A stretch of 64,000 nt of DNA from Burkholderiales bacterium PBB6. Its GTDB lineage: Bacteria > Pseudomonadota > Gammaproteobacteria > Burkholderiales > Burkholderiaceae_C. Where the stretch lies: the NCBI GenBank assembly GCA_002255925.1, contig NKIH01000009.1, positions 30,634-94,633 of the forward strand, read 5' to 3'. Positions 1-7,018 of this stretch are shown one piece after another. The notes beneath the pieces were generated by a model, which was given only the letters and a program-made list of their open reading frames with translations, did not search any database and was not told the DNA's origin. Made by a program: the position numbers and the translations under genes. The stretch's first letter is position 1. Every line of letters starts with the position of its first letter.

Positions 1-1
1 C

Positions 2-532
2 TTGCTGTTGTTGCGGCCGGGCGAGCTTCGCCATATGGAGTGGGCATGGCTCGATCTGGGCAACGGGCTCCTAACCGTGCCGCCCGAGGTAATGAAGCGC
101 AGCAAAGCCGACAAGGTAAACGGTGCGCCTCACGTTGTGCCGTTGGCACCCCAAGCCGTCGCCATCCTGCGCGACTTGCAACCCCTCACGGGTTCGGGTC
201 GGTTCGTGTTCCCGGCGCTAACTTCAAGCCAGCGTTGCATGTCCGACAACACTGTGCGCAGTGCGCTCCGCCGGATGGGCTATGGCAACGACGACATGAC
301 GGCGCATGGATTCCGGGCCACGGCAAGAACCATGATTGCTGAGCGACTCGGCATTGCGCCTGAAGTGATCGAGGCTCAATTGGCCCATGCAGTCGCGGAC
401 TCCTTGGGGCGAGCCTACAACCGCACTCAATATCTCGACCAACGCCGGGAAATGATGGGCCAGTGGGCGGACTACCTAGACCGGCTCCGAGTCGGGGCGC
501 AAATCATTCCGTTGCCCGATCGCGCAGCCTGA
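2..532 (+). CDS. P4-type tyrosine integrase, 3' part
   Basis: The C-terminal ~176 residues of a tyrosine recombinase; the reading frame is open to the window edge, so the N-terminus lies upstream. P4-family integrases are about 400 residues. Visible catalytic elements are the first Arg in RPGELR near the start, the H-x-x-R box (HGFR, about residues 102-105), the LAHAV histidine near residue 128, and the family-typical AYNR..Y tail carrying the nucleophilic Tyr, followed by the usual RRxMM..WADYLD ending. The enzyme would integrate or excise a mobile element at an attachment site, usually a tRNA gene next to the integrase 5' end, hence probably just left of the window. The replication genes downstream on the same strand look like its cargo. 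Confidence 0.92.
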   Translation: MLLLRPGELRHMEWAWLDLGNGLLTVPPEVMKRSKADKVNGAPHVVPLAPQAVAILRDLQPLTGSGRFVFPALTSSQRCMSDNTVRSALRRMGYGNDDMTAHGFRATARTMIAERLGIAPEVIEAQLAHAVADSLGRAYNRTQYLDQRREMMGQWADYLDRLRVGAQIIPLPDRAA

Positions 533-948
533 TTGCCCTGTGTTTTCGTTGGCTCGCCGCAGTTTGCGAGGTCAGCCTCGCTGTCGACGACAAACGCTTC
601 AAGTGTTCGCTGGCAACAACCTCCTCATGCAGGAACACGGCCAGAAGCGTCCCCCTGGGCGGGGCTGCGCAGTCGAAAGTGCAGGGCGAGTTCTTAACGA
701 AGTCAAACCATGAAGTTAGCGGTAGGTTAGTGGGTTTTGCAGGGGGCGTCACCTATGGCGAAGCGGGTTCTCTCCAACGCGCACTCACCCGCGACCCCGT
801 GTGACTCGCCCATGCACATCAGCGTCTAGGGCAAGGTTCTGATCGCCGACATGTACAGCAACGTACAAGGCGCCGTAGAACAACCAGAAGACAGTTTCGA
901 GCGTGTGCCGTTTTAATCAGCATCAGGCTCCACGAGGTGTGGGGGACT

Positions 949-978
949 GTGCGGAATCGTGCGGAATCGTGAGGAATC
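949..978 (+). repeat. Three tandem 10-bp iterons
   Basis: GTGCGGAATC occurs twice back to back (949-958, 959-968), followed by GTGAGGAATC (969-978) with one mismatch. A period of about one helical turn puts all copies on the same DNA face, as in replication iterons or recombination directionality factor sites. No function is proven. Confidence 0.7.
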
Positions 979-1038
979 AGGAGCTTAGGGAGCGTCAAGA
1001 GCAGTGTTCACGCTATATCTCAACTGAATTTCCACGGC

Positions 1039-1059
1039 CTATCCACAGACTTGTCCACA
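1039..1059 (+). promoter_or_regulatory. Two DnaA-box-like nonamers
   Basis: CTATCCACA (1039-1047) and TTGTCCACA (1051-1059) each differ at one base from the consensus TTATCCACA and lie in the same orientation, 12 bp apart, about 60 bp after the iterons. This fits an origin of the integrated element using host DnaA. Two near matches can occur by chance, so confidence is moderate. Confidence 0.45.
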
Positions 1060-1247
1060 GCGGATAGTTTTTGGGGCGATTATCATCACCGCACAGGAAC
1101 TGGATGGAACTACATGAACCTCTAGCCGAGGTCATCAGCGAAATCCAGAGCTTGTAAAAAGTTGAAGGCCCCGAGGTGGTGGAACACCAGAGGGCCTTCG
1201 GCGCCGGGGCGCATTGTCAAACTTGGACGGATGACAGTGCGAAGGGT

Positions 1248-1275
1248 ACACCAAGTGGTGTCAGTGGAGTACTGA
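1248..1275. promoter_or_regulatory. Palindrome pair upstream of alpA-like gene
   Basis: ACACCAAGTGGTGT (1248-1261) is a perfect 14-bp palindrome. It overlaps a second dyad, TCAGT-GGAGT-ACTGA (1261-1275). They lie 53-80 bp before the ATG of the first regulator gene, where an operator for an element-encoded repressor or activator would be expected. Confidence 0.4.
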
Positions 1276-1328
1276 CCCACGGCTCGTACCTGCCCGGCGT
1301 TTGAGTTCTTCAACGCAAAAGGGCACAC

Positions 1329-1607
1329 ATGAGCCAGAAAACACGCGCCGCGCTTTCCATCCTGCGCCGCAACCAAGTCGAAGCCGAATCAGGCTACTCG
1401 CGCTCCACGATCTATCTGCGCATGGCGCAAGGGTTGTGGCCCAAGCCAGTCTCAATCGGCGCCCGTGCGGTCGGTTGGCCTTCGGGTGAAGTCGATGCGC
1501 TAAACGCGGCTCGCATTGCGGGCAAGACGGACCTTGAAATCCGGGAGCTGGTGACCCGACTCCGGGTTGAGCGCGCCAACCTCGTTGCAACCGGGGGTGC
1601 CCAATGA
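1329..1607 (+). CDS. AlpA-like MerR-type excisionase/regulator
   Basis: A 92-residue small DNA-binding protein. The segment ESGYSRSTIYLRMAQGLWPKP followed by ..VGWPSGEVDAL is the AlpA/Cox-type helix-turn-helix plus wing (the usual form is RSTIYRRMKxGxFPxP...WxxSEV). AlpA proteins of P4-like and cryptic elements activate integrase or excision. It is the first gene of a run of overlapping genes: its TGA overlaps the next ATG (ATGA at 1604). The C-terminal ~35 residues are helical and charged. The role in controlling this element is inferred from family and position. Confidence 0.75.
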   Translation: MSQKTRAALSILRRNQVEAESGYSRSTIYLRMAQGLWPKPVSIGARAVGWPSGEVDALNAARIAGKTDLEIRELVTRLRVERANLVATGGAQ

Positions 1608-1939
1608 CCGGCCGCTGCAACGAAATCCAAAGCAAGGCCGTTCCTGCCAACCTGGCCGATGTAGCTCTTGTCGAAGCCACAACATGTGCCGCCGCTGGCG
1701 CTATGTCGGTAAGTTGGTGGCATGAGGCGGTCAGGCTGGGTCGTGCACCCGCGCCTGTGATTCGTCAGCCCCGTTGCACCCGCTGGAAATTGTCCGACGT
1801 TCGTGCCTTCTGGGAAGCCTTTGCCCGCCAGGGCAGTAGCGATCCGCGAGCAGGTGAAGGTGTGAAGGCACAAGCCATAAGGGCTAGCCGCGCCGCTCAA
1901 GCAAAGCGCGTTGCAGTTCAACAAGACGGGGAGGGCTGA
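1604..1939 (+). CDS. Small regulator-like protein, second AlpA-type fold candidate
   Basis: A 111-residue protein, translationally coupled to the preceding AlpA-like gene by an ATGA overlap. The middle section (SVSWWHEAVRLGRAPAPV.. then TRWKLSDVRAFWEAF) resembles the AlpA/MerR-like winged helix pattern of a helix, a proline-containing turn, and a W-x-x-S/D-V-R-x-[FW] wing helix, so it may be a second DNA-binding regulator. The C-terminus is Ala/Lys/Gln-rich and probably unstructured. No firm family assignment; two AlpA-like genes in tandem are seen in other proteobacterial elements. Confidence 0.6.
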   Translation: MTGRCNEIQSKAVPANLADVALVEATTCAAAGAMSVSWWHEAVRLGRAPAPVIRQPRCTRWKLSDVRAFWEAFARQGSSDPRAGEGVKAQAIRASRAAQAKRVAVQQDGEG

Positions 1940-1943
1940 AGAC

Positions 1944-2243
1944 ATGCGTAATTCCTTCAATCCTTCGCCCGAGCGTATCGACGCATTGCACGCTATCCGT
2001 GACCGAAACAAGGGGGAGGCATCTGCTACACAGCGCGCCCGCCTGCTGGATGCCCTGCAGACCTTGGGCCATGTCACAACCTTTGAAGCAATGCGCTTCT
2101 TGGATATTTTCGATCCCCGACCGCGAAAGCTGGAGCTGGTCCGGGAGGGGCACGAAATCGTGACGACACGACGACCTGTCGAAACCGAGTCTGGTGAACG
2201 GCACAGTGTCGGTGTGTACTCGTTGGTCAGGGGGCGCGTATGA
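1944..2243 (+). CDS. HTH_39-like helix-turn-helix protein
   Basis: 99 residues starting MRNSFNPSPERID; this ATG is preferred over an upstream in-frame start at 1911 because a GGAGGG-type ribosome binding site lies about 10 bases before it and the upstream start would overlap the previous gene. The segment RLLDALQTLGHVTTFEAMRFLDI followed by RKLELVREGHEIVTTRR matches the small helix-turn-helix family common in phages and integrative elements (HTH_39 type: Thr-x-Glu-Ala, then an R-x-x-x-L-x-x-x-G-H-x-I beta-wing). Probably a DNA-binding accessory of the element. It begins 4 bp after the preceding stop and its own TGA overlaps the next ATG. Confidence 0.7.
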   Translation: MRNSFNPSPERIDALHAIRDRNKGEASATQRARLLDALQTLGHVTTFEAMRFLDIFDPRPRKLELVREGHEIVTTRRPVETESGERHSVGVYSLVRGRV

Positions 2244-2434
2244 AGTGCCGCGCCGATACCCCAAAGGATGAAGGCCCGGCCGTTGCGAGCGGTCGAGCCT
2301 TCAAGGGTCAAACTCAAAACTACAAGCAAGATTTTGAACGGACAGGCGTTCGAGGGCAAGTCGCCGGGTCAATGACGCCGGGCCGGTTGCCCGCACTGTG
2401 CTTGGCACAGCCAATTGAATGGGGGCAACCATGA
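2240..2434 (+). CDS. 64-aa hypothetical microprotein
   Basis: No recognisable domain. The case for translation is positional: its ATG overlaps the stop of the preceding gene (ATGA at 2240-2243) and its stop overlaps the ATG of the next gene (ATGA at 2431-2434), so it exactly fills the gap in a chain of coupled genes. The product is basic and Gly/Pro-rich with a hydrophobic Leu-rich stretch near the C-terminus. It could instead be a translated spacer that only keeps ribosomes moving to the zinc-finger gene. Confidence 0.45.
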   Translation: MKCRADTPKDEGPAVASGRAFKGQTQNYKQDFERTGVRGQVAGSMTPGRLPALCLAQPIEWGQP

Positions 2435-2892
2435 AGCGATTTGTACGCGACATGCTTCCCGACCCGATTAGGTTCTACGAGGCCGAGGGGTTGCAATTGA
2501 CTGGCCCCGGTAAGTGGAAGACCACGCGGTGCCCATTTCATGGCGGTAGCGACTCCATGCGGGTGAACAGCGAGTCCGGCGCTTTCAAGTGCATGGCTTG
2601 CGAGGTTCATGGGGGCGATGTGCTGAGCTTCTACATGCAACGGCAGAGCATTGATTTTCTGGATGCTGCCGAGGCGTTAGGCGCGACGGTGTCTGACGGT
2701 GCTGTGCCGAGTCCTGCCCGCAAAGCCACCTTGTCCGCACCGGCCGCGCTGGCCTTGCTCCAGTCAGAGGCTTGGCTGATTGCTTGCACTGCGCTCAGCA
2801 CGGCGGAGGCCGTGAAGGATCAAGCCGACCGTTTACGGTTGATTGAAGCCGCGCGAACCATTCAGAACATCATGCAGGAGGCTGGCACATGA
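2431..2892 (+). CDS. CHC2-type zinc-finger (primase-like) protein
   Basis: 153 residues from MKRFVRDMLPDP. Residues ~30-75 form a CHC2-type zinc finger as in DnaG primases: CPFHGG.SDSMRVN..GAFKCMACEVHGGDVLSFYM, with C-x2-H...C-x2-C ligands and the typical GGD-x-[LI]-x-F-x-[ML] helix. The catalytic TOPRIM domain of a full primase is missing, as is common when element replication genes are split. The remainder is helical. Likely a DNA-binding primase accessory working with the helicase-like ATPase encoded next, which overlaps it by ATGA (2889). A start 12 bases upstream (2419) is possible but the ATGA junction at 2431 favours this one. Confidence 0.8.
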   Translation: MKRFVRDMLPDPIRFYEAEGLQLTGPGKWKTTRCPFHGGSDSMRVNSESGAFKCMACEVHGGDVLSFYMQRQSIDFLDAAEALGATVSDGAVPSPARKATLSAPAALALLQSEAWLIACTALSTAEAVKDQADRLRLIEAARTIQNIMQEAGT

Positions 2893-4115
2893 ACCCCTTG
2901 CAGAAGCCGAATTGGGGAAAGCTAGAGGCTGACCGCGCCAAGGTATTGGCTGCACATGCCCCACCTGCGGCGCCAGTTGTGCCCGCTGTGCGCTTATTGC
3001 GTGGCGATGCTGTCGTGCTGGAGGCTGTGCAGTGGGCGTGGCACGGGTTCCTGCCTGCGGGGATGTTGACGCTGCTGGGCGGCGCTCCCGGATGTGGCAA
3101 GACCACGATTGCGCTGGATCTGGCTGCGACGATTACTCGTGGCGCACATTGGCCCGACGGCTCAAAGTGTCTTCAGGCTGGTGACGTTTTGGTGTGGAGT
3201 GGTGAGGATCCACCGCCGGTTACTGCCGCGCGCTTGGTTGCTTCCGGTGCAGACATGAGCCGGGTTCACTTTGTAGACGGCGTGACCGGCTGCGAAGGGG
3301 AGGGCTTCGATCCTGGCCGACACATGGACTTATTGGAGTCCACCGCTGGCAAGTTGCCCGCGCCGCGACTGTTGATCCTTGATCCCATCGTGTCGGCCGT
3401 CACTGGCGACGGGCACAAGTCAAACGACGTGCGCCGCTCACTTCAGCCGGTGGTCGATCTGGCGCACAGGCTGGGTTGTGCTGTGCTGGGCATCACCCAC
3501 TTCAGCAAGGGCACAGGCGGCCGTGATCCAGTGGAGCGCATTACAGGCAGTTTGGCGTTTGCTGCGCTTGCTCGCTTGGTGCTGGTTGCCGCAAAGGTGA
3601 AGCGGGAGGACGACGACGAACCCCGGCGGGTGTTGGTTCGCGCCAAATCAAACATTGGCCCCGATGACGGCGGGTTCGCATATGGACTTGAGCGGGTAAC
3701 GGTTGCGCCGGACGTTGAAGGCCAGCGGGTGGTGTGGATGGAGCCGCTGGAGGGTACTGCGCGCGAAGTGCTGGCCGAGGCCGAGGCAGAAGCTGGCGAC
3801 GACGAAGGCGAAGCGGCCGATGTTGATGGCTTCCTGCGTGGGTTGCTCGCTACTGGACCGATGACTGCCCGAGCGGTCAAAGCAGACGCGGACGGTGCTG
3901 GGTATGCGTGGCGCACTGTTCAAAGGGCATCGAGGCGAATCGATGTTGAGAAGCGCAAGGACGGCATGAAGGGTGGTTGGCTTTGGGCCTTGGCCCCGAG
4001 CAAGAAGGCGCCACTTCGATACGAAGGCGCCGAAGAACCCAGCTTTCAGAGTGAGGCGCCTTTGGCACCTTCGGCAGGTGGCGTGGCACCTTCGGACGAT
4101 TGCGAGGTGTTTTGA
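2889..4115 (+). CDS. RepA-like hexameric helicase / AAA ATPase
   Basis: 408 residues, AAA_25/RecA-fold family related to plasmid RSF1010 RepA helicase. Walker A is GGAPGCGKT (residues 64-72); a SGEDP motif follows near residue 100; Walker B is LLILDPI near residue 160; GITHFSKG and the later ITGSLAF/ALARLVL segments match the family's sensor regions. The C-terminal ~150 residues include an acidic linker and a winged-helix-like segment (MTARAVKADADGAGYAWRTVQRA). The protein would unwind DNA for replication of the element. Stop and next start overlap (TGATG at 4113-4117). An excision-replicating element or a degenerate plasmid origin both fit. Confidence 0.85.
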   Translation: MNPLQKPNWGKLEADRAKVLAAHAPPAAPVVPAVRLLRGDAVVLEAVQWAWHGFLPAGMLTLLGGAPGCGKTTIALDLAATITRGAHWPDGSKCLQAGDVLVWSGEDPPPVTAARLVASGADMSRVHFVDGVTGCEGEGFDPGRHMDLLESTAGKLPAPRLLILDPIVSAVTGDGHKSNDVRRSLQPVVDLAHRLGCAVLGITHFSKGTGGRDPVERITGSLAFAALARLVLVAAKVKREDDDEPRRVLVRAKSNIGPDDGGFAYGLERVTVAPDVEGQRVVWMEPLEGTAREVLAEAEAEAGDDEGEAADVDGFLRGLLATGPMTARAVKADADGAGYAWRTVQRASRRIDVEKRKDGMKGGWLWALAPSKKAPLRYEGAEEPSFQSEAPLAPSAGGVAPSDDCEVF

Positions 4116-4630
4116 TGGGGGCGCCTGACCTACTTGAACACCTGCGCCTTGCTGGCGTGGCACTTGTGGCGACTGAGGACGGCCGGATAAAGGTTACGCC
4201 TGCAAGCGCGTTAACGGATGTGGAGCGAGATTCGATCAAGGCCCACAAGGCTGAGTTGCTGGCGCTGCTTGTCTGTGAAGTCGGCTTGGACGGCCCGACT
4301 GACGATGTTCCGGTGCGCCTACCTGAGTCAGCGGCCCGCGAGGCCAGGTTGATTCATTGGGGCTGGGGACCGCCCGAGGCGGAGGCAATTGCCGAGCGAC
4401 TAACTAGAAGTGTGCAAGACGGCGACGACAGGGTGACTTGTGCCGCTGACTGCGCGCATTACCGCCAGTCACGCTGCGTCAACTTCCGGCAAGCCGGGTT
4501 GTCTGCGGATGCCATCGCAAGGGAGTTGGCAGTTCTACCGCAACGCTGCCGAGGGTTCGCCGCCGCTACAGGGGAGGGGGCGGTTCAAAAGTCGGGCCAA
4601 AGGTTGCAGGAAACCGATCCCAACCCCTGA
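4115..4630 (+). CDS. Hypothetical protein with TubC_N-like start and Cys cluster
   Basis: 171 residues. The first ~55 residues (LLEHLRLAGVALVATEDGRIKVTPA...DSIKAHKAELLALL) resemble TubC_N-type docking/helical domains that also occur in plasmid and island proteins of Burkholderiales. Later, a Cys-rich block, TCAADCAHYRQSRC, with a further Cys in PQRCRGF, could bind a metal. It is the last gene of the coupled replication operon, overlapping the ATPase stop by one base. Function unknown; a replication accessory or DNA-binding role is only an inference from position. Confidence 0.7.
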   Translation: MGAPDLLEHLRLAGVALVATEDGRIKVTPASALTDVERDSIKAHKAELLALLVCEVGLDGPTDDVPVRLPESAAREARLIHWGWGPPEAEAIAERLTRSVQDGDDRVTCAADCAHYRQSRCVNFRQAGLSADAIARELAVLPQRCRGFAAATGEGAVQKSGQRLQETDPNP

Positions 4631-4724
4631 GAAGCATAAACAGCCAAAGAAAAGATGCCTCTGGGCGCTAGGTTTGTGGTCATGGGCATCGGCTTGCATG
4701 TGGGAAGGCGTTCGGCGACGATAC

Positions 4725-4744
4725 CCACCGTCGGTGGTGGTTTT
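4725..4744 (+). terminator. Weak hairpin with T run after replication operon
   Basis: CCACC-GTC-GGTGG followed by TGG and TTTT, about 95 bases after the last gene of the operon. The stem is short, so terminator activity is uncertain. Confidence 0.3.
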
Positions 4745-4872
4745 CATAACGCGTTACGGGGCTCCGGCCAAAGGTGAGTTAGTGAACGTCTGCAAAACCC
4801 CCATCTGTCGGACGATTGAGGCGCGGCTAGCCCGGGCGAGAGACGATCTGAGCCTGTTTTGAATTTTGTGTG

Positions 4873-5388
4873 CTATGCCAGCAGTCTTCGTACATGCTCA
4901 CTGGCAGCCACAGCCGCCGGTGATTTGCCATCGCCGTTCCTCGCGTGTGCATCTGCACCCGACGCCAGCAGCATCCGGACGGGACGTTCTAGCCCTCGCT
5001 GCGCACAATGGTGCAGCAGACTGTTTCCTCTGACACGGTCGACTGCAAGTGCCAGAGTGGGATCAGCGTCCAGCGACGCCAGCATGGCCTCTAGTGCTTC
5101 CTCATCTAGTTGGCCGGTGCGTTCAAAATGTACTTTCCCCAGCCTGGCTGTCGCTAGCAGTACCTGCCTTTGCTTGTCCGCACGCTCAAGGGCAAGCTCG
5201 GTGGCCTGCATCTCTCTTTCATTCAGGTCCCGTAGTTCTGCCACTCGTAGCTTTATGTACCTCGCAACGGCTTTTTTCTCGTCGCCGTCAGCCTCCACCA
5301 GCGCCATTGCCGCTACTGCTGGAACCATCGACCGGCTTGCAACTTCTGAGAGTGCAGTTTCATAAAACTGAGATTCGTTTGCCTGCAT
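4873..5388 (-). CDS. Ankyrin-repeat protein
   Basis: 171 residues starting MQANESQFYETALSEV; an excellent ribosome binding site (GGGGAAGGGG) lies a few bases before this ATG, so longer in-frame starts are rejected. The N-terminal ~90 residues are helical and charged (coiled-coil-like, about residues 40-80). The C-terminal third contains about two ankyrin-type repeats: GNSLLHHCAQRGLERPVRMLLASGADAHARNGDGKSPAAVAASEHVRRLL, with the classic LLxxGADxxxxNxxGxxPxxxA pattern. No signal peptide, so cytosolic. It probably mediates protein binding; the partner is unknown. It is on the opposite strand to the element operon and may be element cargo or host. Confidence 0.75.
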   Translation of the reverse strand: MQANESQFYETALSEVASRSMVPAVAAMALVEADGDEKKAVARYIKLRVAELRDLNEREMQATELALERADKQRQVLLATARLGKVHFERTGQLDEEALEAMLASLDADPTLALAVDRVRGNSLLHHCAQRGLERPVRMLLASGADAHARNGDGKSPAAVAASEHVRRLLA

Positions 5389-5745
5389 TGATTGCCCCTT
5401 CCCCGTTGCCAAGCGCGTGCTTCTGTACGCAAAACTCAAACCAATACTTGCTGCGCAACAGTCCGATTTTGCTGCGACGAAATGTGGCCTCATGCTATCG
5501 CGACTAACCAGCCACACCACAGCTTGGGAAGTCGGGTCATCCTTCCGGCGACGCTGCGCATCCGCACTCTTGGTGCGCGGGGTTTCAGGCAATTGGTAGT
5601 TAAGAAACGCTAAGGATGGAGGCGCGGCAAGCACATCATTGACCGCACAACTTTCAGCACAACTCGGAAGTGCTGTTGTCCTAGAAGCTAGGATTCATGC
5701 GGGTTGCAGCGTTGTTTTCAAGTGACCCCGGCCCACCATCACAAC

Positions 5746-5765
5746 GTTCGCGCTAGATCGCGAAC
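5746..5765. repeat. 7-6-7 inverted repeat (possible recombination core or operator)
   Basis: GTTCGCG and CGCGAAC flank the hexamer CTAGAT. Perfect 7-bp arms around a 6-bp centre have the geometry of a tyrosine-recombinase crossover site, which would fit the right end of the integrase element, but the left-end sequence is outside the window and cannot be compared. Confidence 0.3.
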
Positions 5766-5771
5766 AACTGG

Positions 5772-5803
5772 AAAGCCCTGTGTCAAACGACCCAGGGCTT
5801 TTT
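5772..5803. terminator. Rho-independent-terminator-like hairpin
   Basis: AAAGCCCTG pairs with CAGGGCTTT across a 12-base loop, with T tracts on the plus-strand side. It lies just downstream of the minus-strand RHH-like gene and could work in either direction, better on plus. Confidence 0.5.
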
Positions 5804-5815
5804 CTTTGGGTTTTC

Positions 5816-6109
5816 TCACCGCGTCTGCAGCACCCACTCCAAGGCCAACGCTGCAATCTGGTTTTTCGACAGATCCGTGTGGCTACACAGCTGGTCAATC
5901 TGGGCGTGAGTGTCCGGGCCCAATGTGCAGGTCACTTTCGTCGGCGCAGTCATCGCCGCGCCGGCCAGTGCCCGCTGGGTGATCCCCTGGCCCAGCAGCG
6001 CTGGGTTGGCCACGAAGGCGGCCACGCCCGTGGTGATGGCTGCTGAGCGGTTGATGCCGGCGGTAGATTCGCGCAGCTGCGTGGGAATCAGGAGGGTGGT
6101 GGTTCGCAT
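5816..6109 (-). CDS. Ribbon-helix-helix-like small protein
   Basis: 97 residues from MRTTTLLIPTQLRESTAG. The C-terminal half (TKVTCTLGPDTHAQIDQLCSHTDLSKNQIAALALEWVLQ) has the strand-helix-turn-helix layout of CopG/MetJ/Arc-type DNA-binding domains, including a short beta strand, D-x3-Q-I-D-x-L, and an S-x-N-x-I-A-A-x-A second helix. The N-terminal ~45 residues are Ala/Thr-rich and unassigned. Such proteins are typical of mobile DNA and toxin-antitoxin regulation, but no toxin partner is adjacent. Alone in its orientation, 150 bp from the divergent nitroreductase gene. The assignment rests on pattern only. Confidence 0.5.
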   Translation of the reverse strand: MRTTTLLIPTQLRESTAGINRSAAITTGVAAFVANPALLGQGITQRALAGAAMTAPTKVTCTLGPDTHAQIDQLCSHTDLSKNQIAALALEWVLQTR

Positions 6110-6264
6110 GGTGGGGTTGTACCACCGGGCGTTTGAGGGCATGTTCAGCCTGACAGGGGCTGATGTCCCCACGCCAGCACCACTGCGCGCCACTGGCTAC
6201 GATGTCCCTCACGTTGACTGTGTTTTTCGCGCGGTCATTCCCAATCCCACCAAAAGGACAATTC

Positions 6265-6900
6265 ATGAGCCTGCTCCAGAACCTGCAATGGCGTTACGCC
6301 GCCAAAAAGCTTGACGCCGCCAAGCCTGTGCCCGAGGACAAGGTTGAGCGCATTCTGGAAGCCATTCGCCTGACCGCCACCTCCAGCGGCCTGCAGCCGT
6401 ATGAAGTGATCGTCGTGACCAACGCCGAAGTGCGCGAGAAGATCAAGCCGATCGCCTGGAACCAGAACCAGATCACCGATGGCTCACACCTGCTGGTGTT
6501 CGCGGCATGGGACAACTACACGGTTGAGCGTATCAACATGATGTTCGACCTGACCAACGACGAGCGCGGCTTCAAGAACGAAGGCTGGGAGAACTACCGC
6601 AACATGCTGCTGGGCATCTACCCGAAGCGTGAAGCTGAAGTGAACTACCAGCATGCGGCTCGCCAGGCCTACATCGGCCTGGGCACGGCGCTGATCGCCG
6701 CTGCGGAAGAGCAGGTCGACAGCACGCCGATGGAAGGTTTTGATCCGAACGCGCTGGACGAGATCCTGGGTCTGCGCGCCCGTGGCCTGCGCAGCGTCGT
6801 CATCCTGCCGCTGGGCTATCGCGAGCCCGCCAAGGATTGGCTGGTCAGCCTGAAGAAGGTGCGCCGCTCGGTCGACAATTTCATCAGCTGGGTGCGCTGA
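6265..6900 (+). CDS. NAD(P)H-dependent oxidoreductase, nitroreductase family
   Basis: 211 residues, FMN-dependent nitroreductase fold (NfsB/NfnB group). The start MSLLQNLQWRYAAKKLD has a good site (AAAAGGACA) before it. The signature Q-W-R-Y-A-[AT]-K is the FMN phosphate-binding Arg region; ..LTATSSGLQPYEVIVV, WNQNQITDGSHLLVFAAW, QAYIGLGTALIAAAEE and a C-terminal GLRSVVILPLGYRE segment follow, all in family order. These enzymes reduce nitroaromatics, quinones or flavins with NAD(P)H in the cytosol. Normal family length (~215). Followed by a TetR gene on the same strand after a 118-bp gap, so co-regulation is possible but not shown. Confidence 0.9.
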   Translation: MSLLQNLQWRYAAKKLDAAKPVPEDKVERILEAIRLTATSSGLQPYEVIVVTNAEVREKIKPIAWNQNQITDGSHLLVFAAWDNYTVERINMMFDLTNDERGFKNEGWENYRNMLLGIYPKREAEVNYQHAARQAYIGLGTALIAAAEEQVDSTPMEGFDPNALDEILGLRARGLRSVVILPLGYREPAKDWLVSLKKVRRSVDNFISWVR

Positions 6901-7018
6901 ACCGAGTGACTGACCGGCAGGGCTCGCGGGCATGACTCGCGGGTCTGTTCGCGATGCATTCGCCTGCATTGAAAACTTGTCAGTCACCTTATAGCCGTGG
7001 GCGCCTAAAATAGCGCCC

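Larger units (their letters stand above)
533..1328. other. Non-coding region of the mobile element (origin/regulatory candidate)
   Basis: About 800 bases without a convincing gene; the short open frames here have no recognisable protein features. The stretch is rich in sequence structure: three head-to-tail decamers (949-978), two DnaA-box-like nonamers (1039-1059), an 8-bp stem GAAGGCCC/GGGCCTTC (1164-1171 with 1192-1199), and a palindrome cluster (1248-1275) just before the first regulator gene. Because it precedes a replication module (zinc-finger primase-like protein and helicase), an origin plus operator region is a reasonable reading, but this is inference. Confidence 0.5.
5389..5815. 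other. Non-coding, hairpin-rich region
   Basis: About 430 bases with no credible gene. It holds the promoter side of the ankyrin gene, a 6-bp stem CAGCAC/GTGCTG (5655-5675), a 7-6-7 inverted repeat (5746-5765) and a terminator-like hairpin (5772-5803). It may contain the right end of the mobile element, but no duplicate of a tRNA 3' end was recognised. Confidence 0.4.

Noticed and set aside
463..804. 113-codon open frame after the integrase
   Set aside because: Overlaps the integrase end in another frame, lacks a ribosome binding site and has no recognisable sequence.
1412..2359. 315-codon minus-strand frame
   Set aside because: Antisense to the coupled AlpA-like and HTH genes, which have family features and linked starts; the minus frame has none.
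4631..6264. attR as a tRNA 3'-end duplicate
   Set aside because: No T-loop-like GGTTCGAnTCC block with a CCA end was found by eye; the right end of the element remains undefined.
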